Source: a virus. Taken from it: a DNA stretch of 38,040 nt. A program made the position numbers and the translations under genes. The DNA lies in IMG/VR virus record IMGVR_UViG_3300042553_000266, positions 1-38,040 of that record. One strand, 5' to 3'. Under the pieces are notes generated by a model, which was given only the letters and a program-made list of their open reading frames with translations, made no database searches and was not told the origin of the DNA. Positions 31,299-35,322 of the stretch are shown here, one piece after another (positions within the stretch are counted from its first letter, which is position 1; every line of letters begins with the position of its first letter).

Positions 31299-31648
31299 GG
31301 TTCTAGGTCCTTCAGTAGTGCGTCATGCGTGGTCTTTATGACGGGCACCATATCGTCGGGCAGCGCCCGACGATCGGTCCACCAATCCGCTAGATTGCTG
31401 GTAGTGACGCCGAGCGCCTGCGCGGCCGTGCGGGCGCCGAAGGCCTCTATCAGACGCCGTAGCTGCGCCCGTGTGGCCGGCGGCATGCGCTTAGGTGCAT
31501 GGGCCGGGGCTGCGGGCGCAGTGGCTTTGACGGGCGCCTTGCGCGGCGCCTTGGGTGGTGGTGACGGGGGCGCGTCCGTGCGCGGGCGATTGAAACTGAC
31601 CGGCGCCGGGACGTTACCAGGGCGATAGTCTAGGCGTGCGGTTCTCAT
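31295..31648 (-). CDS. HTH DNA-binding protein, candidate regulator
   Basis: A 117-residue protein with ATG 31648 overlapping the stop of the preceding gene. Residues 1-60 are a Pro/Ala/Lys-rich, flexible N-terminal arm (PPSPPPKAPRKAPVKATAPA). Residues about 65-115 contain a helix-turn-helix: LRRLIEAFGARTAAQALGVT, then TSNLADWWTDRRALPDDMVP, the pattern of Cro/C1-like or phage antirepressor HTH domains ('ALGVT..NLA.W...R.A.P'). It could bind one of the dyads in the 33.8-34.4 kb control region, but nothing in the sequence proves that. Confidence 0.7.
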   Translation of the reverse strand: MRTARLDYRPGNVPAPVSFNRPRTDAPPSPPPKAPRKAPVKATAPAAPAHAPKRMPPATRAQLRRLIEAFGARTAAQALGVTTSNLADWWTDRRALPDDMVPVIKTTHDALLKDLEP

Positions 31649-31830
31649 TGGTACAGTTCCCGTTCGTATCCGTAATCGTCTTCGCGCCACCAGACGAAGG
31701 AACCTTGATCGGTATGGGCGATGATAAACGGCGCCCCCGTCGTAGTGTCGCCGTCACGGCCAATGTAGAAGCTATCGATATCGCCGCTGCGTTGTGCCGC
31801 TTTCGCAGCTTCCAGTGCGTCGTGGAACAT
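31645..31830 (-). CDS. Small hypothetical protein, 61 aa
   Basis: A 61-residue acidic protein, MFHDALEAAKAAQRSGDIDS to REDDYGYERELYQ. GGGAG lies before the ATG in the shared context GGAGCCTAATCATG. A short helix is followed by beta strands (FYIGRDGDTTTGAPFIIAHT) and a Trp-Trp/Tyr-rich tail. It lies 2 nt after the previous gene and overlaps the next by 4 nt. No family recognised. Confidence 0.68.
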   Translation of the reverse strand: MFHDALEAAKAAQRSGDIDSFYIGRDGDTTTGAPFIIAHTDQGSFVWWREDDYGYERELYQ

Positions 31831-31832
31831 GA

Positions 31833-32153
31833 TTAGGCTCCCATGTCATCGAGATAGTCGCGGCATTCGTCGCGAAGATTCTCCGCCTCCGCCGTGCCCC
31901 AGTCCACGCACAAGTCGAGGATGCGGCGTAGATCCGCGATCACTTGGGCGCGGGGCCCGTCGTACGCCTCGTGGGCCGATTCGCTGTCGAGCCCGGGCGG
32001 ATACGGCGCGCGCGCCTCTTCAACGATGCGAAGGCTGTGCCACCCCATGTCGTACAGTTCGCCCATGGCCGATTCCGCTGCATCGCGGGCTTCGAATTCG
32101 CCGTTGGGGACGGCTTCCCAGCCGTAGCGGTGTCGTTGTTCGATGATGTACAT
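31833..32153 (-). CDS. Small hypothetical protein, 106 aa
   Basis: A 106-residue acidic, helical protein starting MYIIEQRHRYGWEAVPNGEF. The ribosome binding site and start GGAGTCCAATCATG match the clamp-like gene's. The N-terminal third is beta/turn-like with an Arg/Tyr/Trp cluster; the rest has charged helices (AESAMGELYDMGWHSLRIVE; LRRILDLCVDWGTAEAENLR). A perfect 10-bp hairpin lies between it and the upstream clamp-like gene. Function unknown; possibly a host-takeover or anti-defence protein by position, which is speculation. Confidence 0.7.
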   Translation of the reverse strand: MYIIEQRHRYGWEAVPNGEFEARDAAESAMGELYDMGWHSLRIVEEARAPYPPGLDSESAHEAYDGPRAQVIADLRRILDLCVDWGTAEAENLRDECRDYLDDMGA

Positions 32154-32172
32154 GATTGGACTCCAATAGGTT

Positions 32173-32194
32173 ACCGCGCCCCGAGGGGCGCGGT
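32173..32194 (-). terminator. 10-bp GC hairpin between early genes
   Basis: ACCGCGCCCC-GA-GGGGCGCGGT is a perfect 10-bp inverted repeat in the 52-nt gap behind the clamp-like gene. No U tract follows on the minus strand, so it is more likely a processing or attenuation element than a full terminator. Confidence 0.55.
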
Positions 32195-32205
32195 CAGATG
32201 GTCGA

Positions 32206-32850
32206 TTACGCCACGGCCCAGGACGGCAGGGGGTCGCGTTTCGTTACGTCAGTGTCATCGCGTAAAGACATCAGGACGCCGATGGCGTCATGGTGCAGGC
32301 CGCTGATCCATGCCGGTTTCGTGCCGTTGTGGTGGACAGTGAACGGGGTTTTGCCGCCAAGCGTGGAATGAATCTGGCCCCATCGAGTAATCAAGGCAGG
32401 ATCGAATTGCTGGAGCTCGCCAGACGAAGTAGCAGGAACGACCCGGCGCCAGTCCGGGTAAATGCCGTCCACGGGCGCCGTGGTGGCGGTAGTCGCGCCC
32501 TCAAGGGTGATAGTCGGCGCAAGCTTCAGCATGACGCCGGGACGGTCAGGGTCCGGCGTGAGTGCCGGGACGTTGACCGAGACCCGAATCGACAGCGTAA
32601 GACGCCCGACCTTCGCGGGCTTCACGGCTTCAAGCGTAGCGCGAGGGATGATGTACTGCCCGGAAGGGATAGCAGACTCGATGTTCGCTTGTGGTACCGG
32701 GACGGCGAGCAGCATATGCCCATCCGTAGCTACCAGGGTGACGTCAGACTCCCGCACGTCGATGAGTGCGCCAACAAGGTAGTATCGGACGTCTTGTTTC
32801 GGCATGGTGGTCAAAAGGGCCTTAATGACGTCGTGGTCGATGGTGAACAT
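32206..32850 (-). CDS. DNA sliding-clamp-like protein, short form
   Basis: A 214-residue protein, clearly related in parts to bacterial DNA polymerase III beta clamp (about 366 residues, three domains). Visible signatures are VTLVATDGHMLLAVPV (ATDGH at 41-45, the beta-clamp VATDGHRL motif) and GIYPDWRRVVP at 129-139 (compare YPDYRRVIP). The chain has room for two clamp domains at most, so it would need to form a trimer or higher ring, or serve as a decoy or adaptor for host DnaN. It is expressed early with small proteins of unknown function. Start context is GGAGAGTCCAATCATG. Confidence 0.75.
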   Translation of the reverse strand: MFTIDHDVIKALLTTMPKQDVRYYLVGALIDVRESDVTLVATDGHMLLAVPVPQANIESAIPSGQYIIPRATLEAVKPAKVGRLTLSIRVSVNVPALTPDPDRPGVMLKLAPTITLEGATTATTAPVDGIYPDWRRVVPATSSGELQQFDPALITRWGQIHSTLGGKTPFTVHHNGTKPAWISGLHHDAIGVLMSLRDDTDVTKRDPLPSWAVA

Positions 32851-32885
32851 GATTGGACTCTCCGTTAGTTGATTGACGCTGGCGG

Positions 32886-32937
32886 GATCGCGCAGCCTCT
32901 AGCAGCCTCGCGGGAGGCTGCTATGGGCTGCGCGATC
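32886..32937 (-). promoter_or_regulatory. Long hairpin with 21 paired bases, early operon
   Basis: Outer arms GATCGCGCAGCC (32886-32897) and GGCTGCGCGATC (32926-32937) are perfect 12-bp complements. After a 3x3 internal loop, AGCAGCCTC (32901-32909) pairs with GAGGCTGCT (32914-32922) around a GCGG loop. It lies between the 44-residue gene, whose stop codon it overlaps, and the clamp-like gene. No U tract follows, so an RNase III-type processing site or attenuator is more likely than termination. Confidence 0.75.
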
Positions 32938-33070
32938 AGACCGCCTTCCTGAAGATGATCCAGAATGCCGCCTCGATGGACCATCCTCGCTTTTTCAAGT
33001 AGCGGGCAGCTACGCTTGGGCCAAGACTGCGGGCTATGGTGCGTGCGCGGGTGATCTCTGCTTGTTTCAT
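32936..33070 (-). CDS. Small helical protein, 44 aa
   Basis: ATG at 33070 with AGGGGA 9 nt upstream opens 44 codons: MKQAEITRARTIARSLGPSV, then AARYLKKRGWSIEAAFWIIF and a short basic end. The 'RA.TIAR..GP..AARYL..RGWS.EAA' pattern recurs in short phage and prophage proteins, supporting a genuine gene. It is amphipathic and basic, and may bind DNA or RNA. Its stop sits inside the long hairpin at 32886-32937. Confidence 0.65.
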   Translation of the reverse strand: MKQAEITRARTIARSLGPSVAARYLKKRGWSIEAAFWIIFRKAV

Positions 33071-33085
33071 GGTCGTGTCCCCTGA

Positions 33086-33787
33086 TCAGTTGAAATGAAC
33101 GGCGCCGGAGCCGTGGACTTGAATAACGACCGATCCACGACGCCCGGATGCATGGCCATTGCAGTGACCGCAGTCGATGCACTGCACGCCTTTGTCGGAC
33201 GGGCAGATCGCCTCGCCTTGGGCGCGATCCGCGAGCCGTGACACGCGGAAGTAGCGCCACCCCTTAGCGCGTGCCTGTGCGGCTTCTGTGGGCGAATCGA
33301 CACTCGCCATGATGTAGGGGCGCAGGGACGGGCGGATGCGCCACTGGTGCGTGTAGCCGGTCCAGCCGGTGGCGTGCTTGGTGACCGACCGAATGGTCTG
33401 AATCGGCAACGCAGCGGGGTCACCGTATGCCCCAAGGCGCACCATGCGGCCGCTAGTGGCATCGCGCAAGGATTGCGCGGTCGCCAGGGGATAGCCGCCG
33501 TTAATGTACGTGCGGAAGATTTGACCGGGCGCCTGTCCTGCGTTGACATAGCAGCTGCGTTGCGCGCCCGTGCCGTCACCCCTGTGGATGCAATCGCCAC
33601 AGATAGACGCATCCGCGCCGGCTTTGATCGCGGCCACGGGTGACATGTCGGACCGCAGTATCCACAGCTGGCACATATCGCCCGTCTTACGGTTGCCGCT
33701 GTGCAGCGTGAGAATGGCGACGATAGGTGCGCCGTCAAGGCGAGATGGACCTTCGTAGACGACGAGACCGGTAGGTTGTGTTTGCAT
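33086..33787 (-). CDS. Cys-rich protein of the early operon, function unknown
   Basis: A 233-residue protein and first gene of the minus-strand early operon. ATG 33787 has AAGGAG 10 nt upstream; a longer frame to 33862 lacks one. It has eight cysteines in two groups: Cys39, 63, 66, 79 (TGDMCQLWILR, ASICGDCIHR, SCYVNAGQAP) and Cys195, 203, 206, 209 (ICPSDKGVQCIDCGHC). The spacing suggests a zinc site or an Fe-S cluster. Between them are LATAQSLRDATSGRMVRLGA and PYIMASVDSPTEAAQARAKG. I recognise this as a recurring phage family but cannot assign a function. Confidence 0.75.
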   Translation of the reverse strand: MQTQPTGLVVYEGPSRLDGAPIVAILTLHSGNRKTGDMCQLWILRSDMSPVAAIKAGADASICGDCIHRGDGTGAQRSCYVNAGQAPGQIFRTYINGGYPLATAQSLRDATSGRMVRLGAYGDPAALPIQTIRSVTKHATGWTGYTHQWRIRPSLRPYIMASVDSPTEAAQARAKGWRYFRVSRLADRAQGEAICPSDKGVQCIDCGHCNGHASGRRGSVVIQVHGSGAVHFN

Positions 33788-33868
33788 GTTGCCGCGCTCC
33801 TTGTGAACTGTATTTGGACTCAAATGTACTCTTGACCCTGATCGCGTCGTTTGCGCGACCATGTGAGG

Positions 33869-33897
33869 ATGCTACAGATTGTCTTGCAGTCTGTCAA
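33869..33897 (-). promoter_or_regulatory. Strong sigma70-type promoter of the early operon
   Basis: On the complement, TTGACA (33897-33892) and TAGCAT (33874-33869) are separated by exactly 17 nt. Transcription would begin near 33862, about 75 nt before the ATG at 33787. The -35 box is the consensus hexamer. The downstream part CTGCAAGA....CTGTAGCATCC recurs in the divergent + strand promoter at 34377-34407. Confidence 0.8.
33874..33894. promoter_or_regulatory. Candidate operator inside the early promoter
   Basis: ACAGATTG-TCTTG-CAGTCTGT is an 8-bp inverted repeat with one mismatch and a 5-bp centre, filling the spacer of the early promoter. A dimeric repressor bound here would block RNA polymerase. 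Confidence 0.5.
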
Positions 33898-33974
33898 CAA
33901 CTTGCGTTTTGGGTAGTATGGGTGTCTGGTTTGGTGGTGCGGTGGTGCCGGATGACAATCGAGGGCGGTGGGGT

Positions 33975-34001
33975 AAGGGGTTGATATCGCGGCCCCTTTT
34001 T
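33975..34001 (+). terminator. Weak terminator-like hairpin
   Basis: AAGGGG and CCCCTT can pair across a 12-nt loop and are followed by TTT. The short stem and large loop make it a weak candidate; it has no + strand gene immediately upstream. Confidence 0.3.
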
Positions 34002-34031
34002 GTAGGTTGAGGTGAGCTTTAGGTTGTAGGA

Positions 34032-34109
34032 TGGGTCAGAATTTATTTTAGTGTTTTTGTCCAAAAAAACTTTTTCTTGGGTCGTGACAATTTGACCCAA
34101 ATGACCCAA
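34032..34109. repeat. TGACCCA-type heptamer repeats flanking an AT-rich tract
   Basis: TGACCCA occurs at 34093-34099 and 34102-34108 (9-nt spacing) and inverted as TGGGTCA at 34032-34038; TTGGGTC at 34077-34083 also faces GACCCAA at 34094-34100. Between them, 34038-34079 is strongly AT-rich (attttattttagtgttttt, then aaaaaaactttttc) in an otherwise GC-rich genome. This resembles an initiator-binding array beside a DNA unwinding element, or a regulator cluster. Confidence 0.5.
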
Positions 34110-34120
34110 AAGACTGTAAA
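34092..34120 (+). promoter_or_regulatory. Candidate + strand promoter
   Basis: TTGACC (34092-34097) and TGTAAA (34115-34120) are spaced by 17 nt. The -35 overlaps the TGACCCA repeats, and a dyad ACTGTA-N6-TACAGT (34113-34130) covers the -10 box. It would transcribe rightward through the iterons. Confidence 0.4.
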
Positions 34121-34161
34121 GCTATACAGTACTACCCACAAGAGCCGCGTCAGCAGCCCCA

Positions 34162-34180
34162 TTTCCCACAATGCGGGAAA
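34162..34180. promoter_or_regulatory. Dyad TTTCCC-N7-GGGAAA
   Basis: A 6-bp perfect inverted repeat (34162-34167 and 34175-34180) directly to the left of the 37-bp palindrome; operator-sized and in the middle of the control region. Confidence 0.35.
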
Positions 34181-34216
34181 ACAGATACATTCCATTTGGA
34201 ATGGAATGTATCTGTT
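34180..34216. repeat. 37-bp near-perfect palindrome
   Basis: A 17-bp arm beginning AACAGATACATTCCATT (34180-34196) is perfectly complementary to the arm at 34200-34216 around the 3-nt centre TGG. In DNA it is a large symmetric protein-binding site or cruciform; in RNA a long hairpin. A 17-nt segment of it recurs at 34228-34244. Confidence 0.8.
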
Positions 34217-34227
34217 CGGCAGCACGG

Positions 34228-34244
34228 CAGATACATTGCATTTG
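34228..34244 (+). repeat. Second copy of the palindrome motif
   Basis: CAGATACATTGCATTTG differs by one base from CAGATACATTCCATTTG at 34182-34198. Together with the inverted copy in the right palindrome arm there are at least three copies of CAGATACATT within 60 bp. Confidence 0.7.
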
Positions 34245-34270
34245 TGATCTATATATCTGTCTGCCGCGCG

Positions 34271-34314
34271 GACAGTCGCCAGACAGTCGCCAGACAGTCG
34301 CCAGACAGTCGCCA
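34271..34314 (+). repeat. Four tandem 11-bp iterons
   Basis: GACAGTCGCCA is repeated four times without a mismatch (34271, 34282, 34293, 34304). The 11-bp period is about one turn of the helix, so each copy faces the same side, as in iteron arrays bound by replication initiators or regulators. The units carry no spacers and are too short for CRISPR. Confidence 0.8.
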
Positions 34315-34376
34315 TCTCGTTCCCTGGTGACGCACTTTTTGAGGCGCTGTAACAATCGACGGGTGCTACAAAATAG

Positions 34377-34407
34377 TTAACACAGGCTGCAAGAGTTCCT
34401 GTAGCAT
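34377..34407 (+). promoter_or_regulatory. Candidate + strand promoter facing the late genes
   Basis: TTAACA (34377-34382) and extended -10 TGTAGCAT with TAGCAT at 34402-34407; the 19-nt spacer is long. The sequence GCTGCAAGAGTTCCTGTAGCATCC closely matches the early promoter read on the other strand, which argues for a functional element. Confidence 0.55.
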
Positions 34408-34452
34408 CCATACATGCCTGCCGCGTCGGTGGGCAACAACGGGAGAATCAAC

Positions 34453-34542
34453 ATGTATACAGTCATTATCTGGGCAATCGCACTCACCCCCCTGGCCATC
34501 CCCGTTAGCAACTGGTGGCACAACCGCGGCCTGCGTCGCTGA
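34453..34542 (+). CDS. Small membrane peptide, 29 aa
   Basis: ATG at 34453, preceded by GGGAGAA at correct spacing, opens 29 codons: MYTVIIWAIALTPLAIPVSN then WWHNRGLRR. One transmembrane helix with a basic cytoplasmic-type tail, topologically N-out/C-in by the positive-inside rule. It is the first gene after the control region on the + strand, followed 8 nt later by a strong GC hairpin. Function unknown. Confidence 0.55.
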   Translation: MYTVIIWAIALTPLAIPVSNWWHNRGLRR

Positions 34543-34550
34543 CCCGACAC

Positions 34551-34575
34551 GGGGCGCCGGTCACCCCGGCGCCCC
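34551..34575 (+). terminator. Strong GC hairpin after the small membrane peptide gene
   Basis: GGGGCGCCGG and CCGGCGCCCC form a perfect 10-bp stem with loop TCACC, 8 nt after the TGA. There is no U tract (TGGCC follows), so termination efficiency is uncertain. Confidence 0.6.
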
Positions 34576-34798
34576 TGGCCGCCCGCCCCGTGCCGCGAGT
34601 CGCCACTGCAAGACTCGTGCCACCCGGCTGGCCCTAGCAAGCCGCGTGCCTGGGTGCCGTCGGCGGATCGCGTCCCGCGCGAAGCCCCCGGGTAGGTCCG
34701 GCGACCGCCCGGTCTGGTTCAGGAGCCCCCAGCCAAAATTTTTAATTTTTCCCAGCACAACGCTACACATCCTACAGCACCCCTCTATCACAAACCCC

Positions 34799-34820
34799 CG
34801 CGACTGTGGTATAAGTCGCG
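34799..34820 (+). promoter_or_regulatory. Hairpin abutting the small terminase start
   Basis: CGCGACT (34799-34805) pairs with AGTCGCG (34814-34820) around GTGGTATA; the ATG is at 34822. The loop and right arm also contain a TATAAG box at 34810-34815, so the same bases could be a -10 element for a leaderless transcript. Confidence 0.5.
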
Positions 34821-34821
34821 C

Positions 34822-35322
34822 ATGTTCAAGAGCCTTCCTCTCACCGTCCGCGAAATCAAGGCGACTGAGGCCGTGCTGAACCGCATCTACGAGGCGGCGC
34901 GGCTGGGCCTCAAAGGCGACAGTCTGGCTTTAAAGGCTGACCTGTTGCCCGTCGAGCTGCGGCGTTTGCAAGAGTTCGACCCGATGGCGCAACTGGCCGA
35001 GGCCAAAGGCCGCGCTGACGCCGAAGCGCAGTTGTCCGAGGTGATGATGAACGCCGCGCTGGCGGGCGACGCCAAGGTGGCACTCGACGTCCTCAAGCAC
35101 AAGCACGACTGGGCCGCGACCCAGCACATACAGATGGACGTCAGCCAGCAGATCAGCATCCTCACCGCGCTCAAGCAGGCGGAAGAGCGCGTAATCGAGG
35201 GCATAGCCACTGACGTAACTGAGGCCCAACAGATCCCATATGCAGAAACCTATCTACAGCCCAGACGACGAACAGTTGTTGATGTCGCGTCTGTGGTCGC
35301 CACGGATCAAGGACGACCCTGA
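34822..35322 (+). CDS. Terminase small subunit (probable)
   Basis: A 166-residue protein immediately before the large terminase; P22 gp3 is about 162 residues. Residues 1-35 (LPLTVREIKATEAVLNRIYE) look like a DNA-binding helical region. A long helical middle follows (EAKGRADAEAQLSEVMMNAA then DAKVALDVLKHKHDW), with an oligomerisation-type helix QISILTALKQAEERV and a polar tail. It should recognise the packaging site and stimulate the motor. There is no Shine-Dalgarno sequence before the ATG; a 7-bp hairpin abuts it. The 3' end overlaps the large subunit gene by 83 nt, unusually long. Confidence 0.72.
   Translation: MFKSLPLTVREIKATEAVLNRIYEAARLGLKGDSLALKADLLPVELRRLQEFDPMAQLAEAKGRADAEAQLSEVMMNAALAGDAKVALDVLKHKHDWAATQHIQMDVSQQISILTALKQAEERVIEGIATDVTEAQQIPYAETYLQPRRRTVVDVASVVATDQGRP

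Larger units (their letters stand above)
34543..34821 (+). other. GC-rich non-coding stretch before the terminase genes
   Basis: 279 nt without a convincing gene. It begins with the hairpin at 34551-34575. It also contains CGAGTC-N10-GACTCG (about 34597-34618) and several short GC inverted repeats, then an abrupt AT tract (aaaatttttaattttt, about 34734-34750). It could be an untranslated leader, a structured RNA or a packaging-related region; no tRNA fold could be drawn. Confidence 0.4.

Noticed and set aside
33894-34109. 71-codon minus-strand frame upstream of the early operon
   Set aside because: It starts within the TGACCCA repeats without a ribosome binding site, covers the early promoter, and the peptide has no family-like pattern.
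34271-34314. CRISPR-like array
   Set aside because: The repeats are 11 bp, directly abutting and without spacers, and no cas genes are present; the Cas4-like nuclease at 24936 belongs to the replication module.
34043-34411. 122-codon open frame on the minus strand across the control region
   Set aside because: Its coding is an effect of the 11-bp iterons and the palindrome being read through; it has no ribosome binding site and mixes repeat-derived residues with hydrophobic runs.
34561-34791. 76-codon minus-strand frame before the terminase genes
   Set aside because: It lies antisense in a GC-rich leader with inverted repeats, has no ribosome binding site and would point against the local transcription unit.
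34543-34821. tRNA or other known structured RNA
   Set aside because: No cloverleaf with an acceptor stem, T-loop TTC and anticodon arm could be drawn from the GC-rich segment.
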